Shown here one piece after another: positions 18,049 to 26,647 of a stretch of DNA of 64,000 bases. Below the pieces are notes generated by a model, which did no database searches, was not told the origin of the DNA, and worked only from the letters and a program-made list of their open reading frames with translations. A program made the translations under genes and the position numbers. Origin of the DNA: Thermobifida halotolerans. GTDB taxonomy: Bacteria; Actinomycetota; Actinomycetes; Streptosporangiales; Streptosporangiaceae. Each line of letters begins with the position of its first letter. Position 1 is the first letter of the stretch. The stretch spans positions 1,984,001-2,048,000 of the forward strand of contig NZ_CP063196.1 in NCBI RefSeq assembly GCF_003574835.2, given 5' to 3'.

Positions 18049-18065
18049 CTTACGTATACCGTTAG
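18049..18065. promoter_or_regulatory. Regulon operator site 5
   Basis: The sequence cttACGTatACCGTtag matches 8 of 10 core arm bases. It lies midway between two divergent acyl-CoA ligase genes; an additional half-site (cACGTTac) follows at 18069-18076. Confidence 0.5.
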
Positions 18066-18137
18066 ATCACGTTACAGTGAGCGTGTCGGGAGTGCCAGAG
18101 GCGCTTCTCCCCCTTCTCAACCGCAAGGAGCGCGTGA

Positions 18138-19700
18138 ATGCTGGTCAGCGACATCGTTCGCCGCAACGCCCAGTTCTTCGGTGACAAGGAGGCCGTGGTG
18201 GTGCCCGGGGGCCTCACCCGGACCTGGTCGGACCTGGAGGCCCGCACCAACAGGTTCGCCAACGCCCTGCTCGGTCTCGGCCTGACCAAAGGCGACCGGA
18301 TCGCTCTCTTCTCCCCCAACTGCGGGGAGTTCCTCGAGTTCTTCTTCGCCACGGCCAAGTCCGGGGTCATCGGAGCCGCGGCCAACATCCGCCTGTCCGC
18401 CTACGAGCTGTCCTCCTACCTGTCCTACGTGGAGCCGGCCGCGGTGCTGGTCCACGCCGACCTGGCGGAGGGCGCCCGGACGTGGCTGCCCGACGTCCCC
18501 TCGGTCAGGCACGTCATCGGCTTCGGCGGCGACCACGGCTGCGACCTCGACCTGGAGCAGTTGATCGCCCGGGCCCGCGCCGACGACCCCGGAGTCGACA
18601 TCGGCGAGGACGACGTCTACCAGCTCGGCGCCACCAGCGGCACCACCGGAATTCCCAAGGCCGCCGTCCTCACCCACCGCAACGCGATCGCGGCCCTGCA
18701 CAACTGGCTCGCCGAGCTGCCCATCCCCGAACGCGGCACCGCGCTGCAGTGCATTCCCATGTTCTTCAACCCCGGCGGCCCCTCGGGGCTGCACCCGGTG
18801 CTGCTGAAGGGCGGACGCACCGTGATCCCGCCGGCGTTCGACCCGGCCGAGTTCCCCCGCCTGGTCGAGGAGTACCGGGTCACCAACACCACCATCGTGC
18901 CCACGATGGTGCAGATGGTCGTCTCCCAGCCGGGCGTGGAGAACCACGACTTCTCCTCCCTGCGCGGCATCATGTCCGGCGGTTCGCCGTACGTGGTCGA
19001 CGTCCTCAAACGCGCCCGCGAGATCCTCGGAAACGTCCTCTTCCCGCTGTACGGCATGGCCGAGAGCTACTCCTGCGGCGCGGTGCTGCGGCCGGAGAAC
19101 CAGTTCACCGAGGGCACCGAACAGCAGGTCGGCTGGCTCGCCTCGCTCGGCAAGCCGCTCACCATGGTCAACTTCCGCGTGGTCGGCCCCGACGGCGAGG
19201 ACGTGCCGCACGACGGAAAGACCTCCGGCGAGATCTGGCTGTCCGGCCCCTCGGTGTCCCCCGGCTACTACAACATGGCGGAGGAGACCGAGAAGAGCCG
19301 CGAGGGCCGGTGGTTCAGGACCGGTGACGTGGCGATCGTCGACTCCGAGGGCTTCGTCACCATCGTGGACCGGCTCAAGGACATGATCATCACCGGCGGC
19401 ATCAACGTCTTCAGCGTCGAGGTCGAACGCGTCCTGCAGGACCACCCCGAGGTGGAGCAGGTCGCCGTCATCGGCGTCCCCCACGAGCGGTGGGGCGAGG
19501 CCATCCACGCGGTGGTGCGCCGCCGACCGGGCTCGGCGCTGACCGAGGAGGAACTCGTCGACTTCGCCGCGCGGCGCCTGACCGGCTACAAGAAGCCGCG
19601 CTCCGTGGAGTTCGTCGACGCGCTGCCGATCAGCGCCACCGGAAAGATCCTCAAGAAGGAGCTGCGCAGGCAGCGCGCCCAGATCCCGCAGAACGCCTGA
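18138..19700 (+). CDS. Acyl-CoA ligase (AMP-forming)
   Basis: A 520-residue FadD-type ligase, only distantly like the divergent neighbour. The phosphate loop is ATSGTTGIPKAAV, A5 is LYGMAESYSCG, the hinge is DRLKDMIITGGINVFSVEVE and the C-terminal lysine is in ISATGKILKK. The ATG follows AAGGAG by seven bases. It opens a plus-strand operon with an acyl-CoA dehydrogenase, a VOC protein and an NTF2-like protein (18138-21890), which suggests the acid activated here is next dehydrogenated by the enzyme at 19731. Confidence 0.88.
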   Translation: MLVSDIVRRNAQFFGDKEAVVVPGGLTRTWSDLEARTNRFANALLGLGLTKGDRIALFSPNCGEFLEFFFATAKSGVIGAAANIRLSAYELSSYLSYVEPAAVLVHADLAEGARTWLPDVPSVRHVIGFGGDHGCDLDLEQLIARARADDPGVDIGEDDVYQLGATSGTTGIPKAAVLTHRNAIAALHNWLAELPIPERGTALQCIPMFFNPGGPSGLHPVLLKGGRTVIPPAFDPAEFPRLVEEYRVTNTTIVPTMVQMVVSQPGVENHDFSSLRGIMSGGSPYVVDVLKRAREILGNVLFPLYGMAESYSCGAVLRPENQFTEGTEQQVGWLASLGKPLTMVNFRVVGPDGEDVPHDGKTSGEIWLSGPSVSPGYYNMAEETEKSREGRWFRTGDVAIVDSEGFVTIVDRLKDMIITGGINVFSVEVERVLQDHPEVEQVAVIGVPHERWGEAIHAVVRRRPGSALTEEELVDFAARRLTGYKKPRSVEFVDALPISATGKILKKELRRQRAQIPQNA

Positions 19701-19730
19701 TCCCGCGCGCCAAGACCAGGAGACGAAGCC

Positions 19731-20885
19731 ATGGATTTCACCCTCAGCGCGCAGCACCGGGAGCTGCGCCGCACCCTGCGGGAGTTCTTCACCCGTGAGG
19801 CCCCCCTGGAGGAGGTCAACCGCCACGACCGCGACGAGGAGTTCAACGCCGAGCTGTACCGCAAGGCCGCCGGGATCGGCCTGTGCGGCATGGCCTTCGG
19901 CGAGGAGTACGGAGGCAGCGACGCCGACCAGATCTCCCTGTGCATCGCGGTGGAGGAGGTCGCCCGCGCCAGCTCCGCCCTCGCCTACGCCTGGCTGCCC
20001 ACGGCCACGTTCTGCGCCAAGGGCATCGCCCGGTTCGGCACCGACGAGCAGAAGAAGGAGATCCTGCCGAAGGTCGCGGCGGGCACCGTGCGCATGGCCA
20101 TGGGCCTGACCGAACCGGACGCCGGATCCGACCTCGCCCACCTGTCCACCAGGGCCGTACGCGACGGCGACGACTTCGTCATCAACGGGCAGAAGGTGTT
20201 CACCACCGGCGCCGACACCGCCGACCACATCTTCGCCTTCGTGCGCACCGACCCCGACGCCTCGCCGTCCAGGGGCCTGTCGGTGCTGCTGGTGCCCCGG
20301 CAGACCGAGGGCGTGACGATCCGCCCGCTGCGCAAGCTCGCCGGCCAGGCCACCCACACCTGCGAGGTGTTCCTCAACGACGTGCGGGTGCCCAAGGAGA
20401 ACCTCGTCGGCGAACTCGGCCGGGGCACCGCCATCATCTTCGACCTGCTCGACGCCGAGCGGATCTACGTGGGCGCCGAGGGCACCGGACTCGGCCAGGG
20501 GGCCCTGGACCTGGCGCTGAAGTACGCCCAGGAGCGCGTCCAGTTCGGCAAACCGATCATCGAGCACCAGGCGGTCGGGCACATGCTCGCCGACATGGCG
20601 ATGGACGTGCAGACCGCGCGGCTGATCACCTGGCAGGCGGCCTGGCGGCTGGACCAGGGCCTGGACTGCACCCTGGAGGCCTCCATGGCCAAGGTGCACG
20701 GCTCCGAGGCCGGGACCCGCTGCGCGGCGCGCGGCATGCAGATCCTCGGCGGCTACAGCTACATGGTCGAGTACGGCATGGAGCGCTACTGGCGCGAGAC
20801 CAAGCTGTACGAGATCGCCGGAGGGACCAACCAGATCATGCGCAACATGATCGCCGGACAACTGGGCCGACGGGAGCTGTGGTGA
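19731..20885 (+). CDS. Acyl-CoA dehydrogenase (isovaleryl-CoA dehydrogenase-like site)
   Basis: A 384-residue FAD acyl-CoA dehydrogenase. The FAD/substrate signature AMGLTEPDAGSDL and a C-terminal LYEIAGGTNQI are present. The usual base position before GT is Gly, while a Glu lies in LLDAERIYVG of the central helix, the arrangement found in isovaleryl-CoA and long-chain enzymes. This hints at a branched or bulky substrate. It follows the ligase by 30 bases with AGGAGA upstream, and its stop overlaps the next start (GTGA). Confidence 0.87.
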   Translation: MDFTLSAQHRELRRTLREFFTREAPLEEVNRHDRDEEFNAELYRKAAGIGLCGMAFGEEYGGSDADQISLCIAVEEVARASSALAYAWLPTATFCAKGIARFGTDEQKKEILPKVAAGTVRMAMGLTEPDAGSDLAHLSTRAVRDGDDFVINGQKVFTTGADTADHIFAFVRTDPDASPSRGLSVLLVPRQTEGVTIRPLRKLAGQATHTCEVFLNDVRVPKENLVGELGRGTAIIFDLLDAERIYVGAEGTGLGQGALDLALKYAQERVQFGKPIIEHQAVGHMLADMAMDVQTARLITWQAAWRLDQGLDCTLEASMAKVHGSEAGTRCAARGMQILGGYSYMVEYGMERYWRETKLYEIAGGTNQIMRNMIAGQLGRRELW

Positions 20886-21409
20886 CCGGACACGAGCCCG
20901 CCGACCTGCCGCTGGGCGTCACCTACGACCACGCGGCGATGGCGGCCCGACGCATCAGGGACCTCCTCCCGCTGTACCGGGACGTCCTCGGCGGCGTGTT
21001 CTACCTGGGCGGCGACAACGCCCGGGTCGGCTACCGCGCCGTCCAACTGGAGTACCCGGGCGGCGGCAAGGTGGAGTTGATGGAACCGCTGCCGGACTCG
21101 ACGTTCCTGGACAGCTTCTTCGCACGCCACCCCCGGGGCGGGGTGCACCACGTCACCTTCACGGTCGCGGAGGACATGGAGATCTTCGAGGTGGCCGCGG
21201 CCCTGGAACGGTCCGGCTACCGGGCGCACGGCGTCTCCACCGCCGATCCCGACTGGCACGAGGCGTTCCTCCACCCCCGCGAGACCCACGGCACCCTGGT
21301 GCAGATCGCCCGTCGGCGGGGCACCGCCCACGGCCGCGCCACGGACTACACCCTGGACGACGTCCTGGCGGGCAGGGCCCCCAACGGCTGCGGCGTCCCC
21401 AGTCCCTGA
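20882..21409 (+). CDS. VOC-superfamily protein, methylmalonyl-CoA epimerase-like
   Basis: A 175-residue vicinal-oxygen-chelate protein. The paired metal-site segments VTYDHAAMAARRIRDLLPLY and GGVHHVTFTVAEDME, plus an acidic KVELMEPL, follow the pattern of methylmalonyl-CoA epimerase and glyoxalase-like proteins. It is translationally coupled to the acyl-CoA dehydrogenase. Given the B12 mutase at 24980 in the same island, an epimerase acting on a 2-methyl or other alpha-branched acyl-CoA is possible, but a dioxygenase-like or isomerase role cannot be excluded. Confidence 0.68.
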   Translation: MTGHEPADLPLGVTYDHAAMAARRIRDLLPLYRDVLGGVFYLGGDNARVGYRAVQLEYPGGGKVELMEPLPDSTFLDSFFARHPRGGVHHVTFTVAEDMEIFEVAAALERSGYRAHGVSTADPDWHEAFLHPRETHGTLVQIARRRGTAHGRATDYTLDDVLAGRAPNGCGVPSP

Positions 21410-21440
21410 CCCCCAGATTCCCGCACGAGGAGTTCGCACC

Positions 21441-21890
21441 ATGACATCCCGACACACCGCCGACCAGACCGAGATCCGCGACCTGACCGCGCGCTTCACC
21501 GACGCGGTCAACCGGCGCGCCCCCGGGGAACTGGCGGACCTGTTCGCCGAGGACGGTGAGTGGCACGTGCCCGGCGTCCCGGAGGCCACCGGACGCGAGG
21601 CGGTCAGCGCGCTGCTGGAGAACCTGCTGGGCAACTTCCCCCACCTGATCCAGCTCACCCACAGCGGACACGTCGACGTCTCAGGCGACACGGCCACCGC
21701 CACCTGGTACCTCACCGAGTCCGGCGCCGACGCCTCCGGCAACGGCTTCGACTTCACCGGCGTCTACACCGACAGCCTGGTCCGCACGGAGGACGGGTGG
21801 CGCTTCGCCCGCCGCTCCTTCGCCTTCCTGCGGCGCACCCGCTCGGAGGCGAAGGCCCGCTGGTACCCGCATCCGCGCTCCGCCGCCTGA
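21441..21890 (+). CDS. NTF2/SnoaL-like protein
   Basis: A 149-residue SnoaL-like protein. The helix TEIRDLTARFTDAVNRRAPG and then ELADLFAEDGEW is typical of the fold, with a C-terminal FDFTGVYTDSLVRTEDGWRF. The ATG has GAGGAG ten bases upstream. It is the last gene of the 18138 operon. Isomerase, dehydratase and accessory roles are all known for this fold. Confidence 0.75.
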   Translation: MTSRHTADQTEIRDLTARFTDAVNRRAPGELADLFAEDGEWHVPGVPEATGREAVSALLENLLGNFPHLIQLTHSGHVDVSGDTATATWYLTESGADASGNGFDFTGVYTDSLVRTEDGWRFARRSFAFLRRTRSEAKARWYPHPRSAA

Positions 21891-22075
21891 GCGGCACGGG
21901 CCCCGGTCCGCGGGGGGCTCCGGCGGAAAGCGAAGACGAGGACGGCGGGGCATTTCAGGGATGCGGCCCGGGACAGGCGACCGGGGCTTCTCCGAAATGC
22001 CTCGCTCTCCTCCCGGCCTCTCGCCGGTTTTTTCGCGCACCCTCCGACCGCTCACCCCAGGCGGGTCGGAGGCAC

Positions 22076-22626
22076 TCACCTCAGGTGCCGTCGTACCTCT
22101 GCCGCGAACCCCGGAACCCCGGTACGCTCCAGCAGGGCCAAGACACCGAGGACGGTGGTCGGCTCCCGGCGGTAGGAAGCAGCCTGCCGTTCCAGTACGT
22201 CAAGTGTCAGCCCCGGATACAGATCGGCTGGTCGAGCAGGAAGTCGTCCGGATGCGCGGCGGTGATGTCGTAGGGCTTGAGTGCGGTATCCGGAAAATCC
22301 CTGGTGTTGAAGGTGACGATGACCTCGGCGCCCGCTCGTACGGCCGCGGCGAGTACGTGGCGGTCCTTGGGATCGTTGTCCATACCGTCGATGAGCGTCT
22401 CGTAGCCGCGCACCATCGCATCGGGAAAGGCGCGGTCCATGTGTGTGATCCTGCGTCCCACCCTGTCGGGGGCGATGCCGCGCTCGACCACGTTGCGGCC
22501 GAGCTCGTCGAGGACGTGCTGAGACCACAGTGGCCGGTAAGCACCCGCGCTCGCCAGCCGCAGCAAGGTGTCGCACAGGTAGGCGGGATAGAGCACACAG
22601 GTGTCGAGGAAGGCGGGAAACGCCAC
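22076..22626 (-). pseudogene. PIN-domain toxin gene, frameshifted near its 3' end
   Basis: The first 139 residues form a PIN ribonuclease domain with its four acidic positions: FLDTCVLYPA, VLDELGRN, NDPKDRHVLAA and TFNTRDFPD. Near 22215 the frame is lost and the protein ends in ICIRG. The normal C-terminal tail continues in the next frame (DLYPGLTLDVLERQAASYRR and on to EVRRHLR at 22079), so a one-base loss is likely. The truncated product keeps the active-site acids and might still be active. It starts (GTG) 15 bases after the antitoxin-like gene ends. A toxin-antitoxin pair is the natural reading. Confidence 0.65.
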
Positions 22627-22641
22627 AGCGACGCGTCCGAT

Positions 22642-23112
22642 CTACCGAGTGGTCCGGGGAGTGGCTGTCGCCTCGTACAGGTCGGCCTCCTCGGCGTCGG
22701 CGGCCATCCGGTCCAGAGCCTCCTCGCGTTCCCGGCGGGTCCGGCTCTGGTAGTCCAGGACGTCGCGCAGCAGAACGCGGCGATGCCTGCCCCGCATGCT
22801 GAACGGGATCTCGCCATCATGGAGGAGCCGGACCAGGGTCGGCCTGGAGACGCCGAGAAGCTCGGCGGCCTCCTGTGTGGTCAGCATCGTGTTGTGCGGA
22901 GCGATCGAGATCGCCAGGCCCTGGGAGAGTGCGGTGACCACGTCACGCAGGACCTCGTAGACCTCGTCGGGAATCTCGGTCTGGGAGCCGTCCGGGCCGA
23001 CCAGCCGTGCGCGTGCAGGAGTCGGTGTCCCGACCAGCCCGCGTGCGAACCTCGCCAGTTCTCCCGGGTCTTCAGGGGGCAGGACCGTTCGTTCCCGCGG
23101 AGTGCTTGCCAT
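22642..23112 (-). CDS. Antitoxin with excisionase/MerR-like HTH
   Basis: A 156-residue protein whose middle, LTTQEAAELLGVSRPTLVRL followed by IPFSMRGRHRRVLLRDVLDY, is an excisionase-type helix-turn-helix. Such proteins are known upstream of PIN toxins as DNA-binding antitoxins. The C-terminal charged helix (RTRREREEALDRMAADAEEA) could bind the toxin. A GGAGG lies almost against the ATG, which is unusually close. It is upstream of the frameshifted PIN gene. The pair sits between catabolic operons and is unlikely to be part of the pathway. Confidence 0.75.
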   Translation of the reverse strand: MASTPRERTVLPPEDPGELARFARGLVGTPTPARARLVGPDGSQTEIPDEVYEVLRDVVTALSQGLAISIAPHNTMLTTQEAAELLGVSRPTLVRLLHDGEIPFSMRGRHRRVLLRDVLDYQSRTRREREEALDRMAADAEEADLYEATATPRTTR

Positions 23113-23403
23113 GCCTCCACACTACCCGTAATCGAAAAAAACGAAAGCCAGAGTGGTGTTCGTTCTCGCCTCGGCCATGCTTGCGGCGCGGGAGAAGCAG
23201 GGGAAAGCGAGACATTGCGGCCGGGCCCCCGGGGTGACCCGCCCGGCTGGCAGCGGGGAGGGCGCCCCGGCATCGGTTCCGCCCGAGCCCCCGCAGACTC
23301 CCCGTCCGTACCCCGCCGACCGCAGCCGGACACCCGTGCGCGGATGCCCGCCGGAACGCGCGCGATCGATCCCGGCGGGCAGGTGTTCAACATGATCCAG
23401 TCA

Positions 23404-23431
23404 GGAATCCCGGCCCTTCAGGGCTGGGAGG
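23404..23431 (+). mobile_element. Possible solitary IS200/IS605-type (TnpB) end
   Basis: The stretch GGAATCCCGGCCCTTCAGG continues to GCTGGGAGG and folds into a GC stem with a short TTCA loop. It looks like the stem-loop seen just downstream of tnpB in many actinobacterial IS200/IS605 elements (GAATCCC, stem, GGGAGGA). No transposase is left nearby. The resemblance is from memory and could be chance. Confidence 0.3.
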
Positions 23432-23446
23432 AATGGCTTCTTCGTC

Positions 23447-23472
23447 AGCGCCCGGACGCTAGTCCGGGCGCT
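23447..23472 (-). terminator. Perfect hairpin downstream of the SDR gene
   Basis: Arms AGCGCCCGGAC and GTCCGGGCGCT, 11 bp each, around the loop GCTA. It lies 61 bases beyond the stop codon of the 23533-24345 gene and may terminate it. Confidence 0.5.
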
Positions 23473-23532
23473 TCTGGCTCTCGATGTACCGGACCCGACA
23501 CGAGGGCCCGGCCGACGAGTCGCCGTACGCGC

Positions 23533-24345
23533 CTACCGGCGTCCCGGCAGCTCGTCCATGAACTCGTACAGCCCCTTGGACAGGTGGTGGCCGCCGTCGA
23601 TGGTGAGCACCTCCCCGGCCACGTACGTCGCGTCGTCGGACAGCAGGTAGGCCGCCGCGCGGGCGGTCTCCTCCGCCCTCAGCAGCCGCCCGGCCGGGAT
23701 GGCGTCGATCAGCCGCCTGCGGATCTCGGGGTCACCGGCGAGGAAGTCGGTGCCGCCCACCGGCATCCACCCGGGGGCGACCGCGTTGACCCGCACCCCC
23801 CGGCCGGCCCACTCGGCCCCGAGGGTGCGGGTCATGGCGAGGACGCCGCCCTTGGCGGAGGCGTTGTGCACGATCCCGGGCGCGCCCGTCCACGCGTAGG
23901 GGGTGAGCACGTTGACCACCGCTCCCCCGCGACCGGCGGCGAGCCAGCGGCGCCCCAGTTCGGAGGTGCAGTGCCAGGTGCCGTTGAGCACGATCCGGAC
24001 GACCGCGTCGAAGCCGCCCGGGGTGAGCTTCTCGGCGTCGATCGGAAAGAGCCCCGAGGCGTTGTTGACCAGCCCGTCGACCTCGCCGAGCAGGTCGGCG
24101 GCCCGGTCGAGCATCGCCGCCACGGACTCGGGGTCGCGGACGTCCACGGTGACCGCGAACGCTCTGCCCTCCCCGAGTTCGCCGTCGATCCGTCGCACGG
24201 TCTCGTCCAGGCTCTCCCTGGTGCGCCCGCACACCACCACCCTGGCGCCGAGCCGGCAGAACTCGGCGGCCATGGCCGATCCGAGCCCGCCGCCGCCTCC
24301 GGTGACGACGAGGCCCTTGCCGTCCACGCCTGACAACGCTGCCAC
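23533..24345 (-). CDS. 2,4-dienoyl-CoA reductase-like SDR (DECR1 type)
   Basis: A 270-residue SDR with cofactor motif TGGGGGLG (15-22) and NNAS (94-97). The classical Tyr-x3-Lys is not present, since HNASAK has Asn at the Tyr position. Instead Tyr150 and Lys165 are spaced Tyr-x14-Lys with Ser163 between (PYAWTGAPG then NASAK), which is the arrangement of mitochondrial 2,4-dienoyl-CoA reductase. NADPH-dependent reduction of a conjugated dienoyl-CoA is therefore likely. It lies next to the B12 mutase operon, separated by about 180 bases. Confidence 0.78.
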   Translation of the reverse strand: MAALSGVDGKGLVVTGGGGGLGSAMAAEFCRLGARVVVCGRTRESLDETVRRIDGELGEGRAFAVTVDVRDPESVAAMLDRAADLLGEVDGLVNNASGLFPIDAEKLTPGGFDAVVRIVLNGTWHCTSELGRRWLAAGRGGAVVNVLTPYAWTGAPGIVHNASAKGGVLAMTRTLGAEWAGRGVRVNAVAPGWMPVGGTDFLAGDPEIRRRLIDAIPAGRLLRAEETARAAAYLLSDDATYVAGEVLTIDGGHHLSKGLYEFMDELPGRR

Positions 24346-24458
24346 GACGATCCCTCCCTCAAAAGAACCGGCTGTGTGATGTGCGCCTGCGCGCCGCCCG
24401 GTCCCGTGCCGGACCGGGCGGCGCGTGGGACCCGCCGCCGGGTGTGCGGGCCCCGTCG

Positions 24459-24509
24459 CCCCGACGCCGACGGCAATCCGCCCGCGGTCCGGCGGCCGCG
24501 GCGTCGGGG
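24459..24509 (-). terminator. Possible terminator of the mutase operon
   Basis: Arms CCCCGACGCCG (24459-24469) and CGGCGTCGGGG (24499-24509) with a 29-base loop lie 19 bases after the small-subunit stop. The long loop makes this uncertain. Confidence 0.35.
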
Positions 24510-24527
24510 GCTTTCCGGTTGAGCCGG

Positions 24528-24935
24528 TCAGGCGAGGCTCGCCGTGCCCACGTTCTCCCGGATGTAGTCGGCGACGACGCCGCCGGGCAGGCCGGGCGGG
24601 AAACAGCGGTGGACACCCAGCTCTCTGAGGGGTTCGAAGTCCACCTCGGGGATGATGCCGCCCATGATCACCAGGACGTCGGTCATGCCGCGCGCCTTCA
24701 GCGCGGGGACGAGCTCCCTGGCGACCTGCATCTGACCGCTGGTCATGATGCTCACCGCGACCACGTCGACGTCCTCCTGCAGGGCCGCCTCGGCGATCTC
24801 CTCCGCCACTCCGAACCGGAAGTAGACGACCTCCATGCCGGCGTCGCGGAGTTCACGCGCGATCAGTTTCGACCCGCGGCCGTGAACGTCGATCTTCTTC
24901 TTGGCCAGTAGGACCTTGATGCGCTCCTGGGACAC
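24528..24935 (-). CDS. B12-binding small subunit of an acyl-CoA mutase
   Basis: A 135-residue cobalamin-binding domain. The signature DVHGRG (Asp16, His18, Gly21) supplies the histidine that replaces the dimethylbenzimidazole ligand. SIMTSGQM stands at the usual SxL position and VIMGGIIPEVD gives the GG of the nucleotide tail site. GTG at 24935 follows AAGGAG by six bases. It follows the large subunit by 44 bases. Two-part mutases of this layout include isobutyryl-CoA, 2-hydroxyisobutyryl-CoA and pivalyl-CoA mutases. Confidence 0.88.
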   Translation of the reverse strand: MSQERIKVLLAKKKIDVHGRGSKLIARELRDAGMEVVYFRFGVAEEIAEAALQEDVDVVAVSIMTSGQMQVARELVPALKARGMTDVLVIMGGIIPEVDFEPLRELGVHRCFPPGLPGGVVADYIRENVGTASLA

Positions 24936-24979
24936 GGTCCACTCCTTGTGCTGTGTGCGGATCGGCCGATCCGCGGGAC

Positions 24980-26647
24980 TCACTCGCTGACGTACCAGCC
25001 GAACGCTTCGCGCATCGGCACCATCATCTCGCCGTTGGTCGCGCCCCTGCGGGCCGCCTCCACCAGCGCGGGCATGAGCGGGCCGGTGCCGTCCTTCAGC
25101 GCCTGGCATGCCTCGCGGACCCCTTCGAGGGCCTGGTCCACCGCGGCCTGGTCGCGCTTGGAGCGGTAGGCCTCCAGTCGGGCCTTGGCCTTTTCCTCGA
25201 TGGACTCGTCGATGCGGAAGGGCTCGTAGTTCTCCGTCTGCTCCGAGACGTAGCGGTTGACGCCCACCACGGGCAGGTCGCCGCTGTTGATCCGCTTCTT
25301 CATCTCGTAGGAGGCGTTGTCGATGTTGCGCTTGATCTCGCCGGTCTCCAGGCCCCTGAGGTAGCCGCCCGAGGCCTCCAGCTCCTCGTAGATCTCCCAG
25401 GCGGCCTCCTCCATCTCGTCGGTGAGCTTCTCGATGAAGTAGGAGCCGCCGAGGGGGTCGGCAACGTCGCGCACGCCGCTCTCCCACATGAGGATCTGCT
25501 GGGTGCGCAGCGCGGTGCGGTGCGACTCCTCGGTCGGCACGCCGACGGCCTCGTCGTAGGAGCAGGTGTGGACCGACTGCACCCCGCCGAGGACGGCGGC
25601 CAGGGCCTGCAGGGTGATCCGCGCGTTGTTGTTCATCAGCTGCTGCTGGGTCAGCACGTAGCCGCTGGTGTGGACGTGCACCCGGGCGTGCATGTTGGAC
25701 GGCTTGGTGACTCCGGCGTCCTTGCAGATCTTGGCCCACATGCGGCGGTGGGCGCGGAACTTGGCGACCTCCTCGAACAGGTTGACGGTGCACCCGATCT
25801 GGAAGGAGAGGCGGCCGATGAAGTCGTCGGGCGCCAGGCCCGCCTCCAGACCGGCGTCGATGATCGACTTGCCCCAGGACAGGCCGTAGGCGAGTTCCTG
25901 GACCGGGGTGGCGCCCGCCTCGGAGAGGCCGTACATGAAGATGTTGGCCGGGTTCCAGGCCGGGGCGTTGTCCTTGGCCCACTTGATCAGGTCGATCATG
26001 AGGGCATAGCCCCACCTGGGCTCCCACGACGGGATGTCCTGGACCGCGATCCTCGGGTACCAGTTCATCGAGTTGCCGTGCATCTTCTGGGTGGGTTCGC
26101 CGCGCCGTTCGACGGCGGCGGCCAGCAGCGCCAGCGCGGGCAGGCAGTTGTCGCCGGTGATCATGGAGAAGTTGGTGGTCTCCAGGTCCCAGTCGCGGAT
26201 CAGCTCGTCGTAGTCGTCGCCGGTGCTCATGTGGACGCCGCACTGGCCGAGGTTGCCCGCGGCCTCGGGGTGGTCGGCGTCGATGCCGTACATGCAGGGG
26301 ACGTCGTAGACGGTGTTGAAGACCTTGTGGCCGAAGTAGCCCTCCATGCCTTCGGCGACCATCTTCTCCATCTTCTGCCGGGTCTCCTCGATGGTCCCGT
26401 AGCCGAAGACCATCTGCTGCATCCACGGCGTCAGGGCGTAGCCGTCGGGGTGCAGGCCCCGGGTGAACGGGTAGGCGCCCGGCATCTCCTCCAGGTCGCA
26501 GTCGGCCATGTCCTCGGGGGTGTAGACGGTCTTCACCGGCAGGCCCGACAGCGTCGTGGCCGGACGCAGTCTGTCGGCGTAGCGGGCGCGGCGCGCGGCC
26601 CACGTCTCCTTGGCGGCCTCGAACTTGCCACTGGGCTTGGGTGTCAC
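24980..26647 (-). CDS. Acyl-CoA mutase large subunit, atypical
   Basis: A 555-residue catalytic subunit of the methylmalonyl-CoA mutase family, the usual size for two-part mutases. YPFTRG at 59-64 and SEAGAT at 242-247 mark the TIM barrel, and the second half (LRTQQILMWESGVRDVADPL) is typical. The active site departs from known classes: GYH, with the catalytic His of methylmalonyl-, isobutyryl- and hydroxyisobutyryl-CoA mutases, reads MYG here (Tyr239, Gly240), and the Arg/Gln region after TRG is also changed. A different substrate, or loss of the usual acid catalyst, is implied. The GTG start overlaps the meaB stop. Confidence 0.85.
   Translation of the reverse strand: MTPKPSGKFEAAKETWAARRARYADRLRPATTLSGLPVKTVYTPEDMADCDLEEMPGAYPFTRGLHPDGYALTPWMQQMVFGYGTIEETRQKMEKMVAEGMEGYFGHKVFNTVYDVPCMYGIDADHPEAAGNLGQCGVHMSTGDDYDELIRDWDLETTNFSMITGDNCLPALALLAAAVERRGEPTQKMHGNSMNWYPRIAVQDIPSWEPRWGYALMIDLIKWAKDNAPAWNPANIFMYGLSEAGATPVQELAYGLSWGKSIIDAGLEAGLAPDDFIGRLSFQIGCTVNLFEEVAKFRAHRRMWAKICKDAGVTKPSNMHARVHVHTSGYVLTQQQLMNNNARITLQALAAVLGGVQSVHTCSYDEAVGVPTEESHRTALRTQQILMWESGVRDVADPLGGSYFIEKLTDEMEEAAWEIYEELEASGGYLRGLETGEIKRNIDNASYEMKKRINSGDLPVVGVNRYVSEQTENYEPFRIDESIEEKAKARLEAYRSKRDQAAVDQALEGVREACQALKDGTGPLMPALVEAARRGATNGEMMVPMREAFGWYVSE

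Larger units (their letters stand above)
23113..23532. other. Intergenic region with a hairpin and a possible IS end
   Basis: About 420 bases with no gene. It holds an A-rich stretch before the antitoxin gene (promoter region) and two adjacent stem-loops described separately at 23404-23431 and 23447-23472. Confidence 0.5.

Noticed and set aside
26625-26645. GCCACTG near the mutase gene as a cobalamin riboswitch B12 box
   Set aside because: It lies inside the mutase coding sequence, in the wrong place and without the other conserved stems; operator control by the dyad is better supported.
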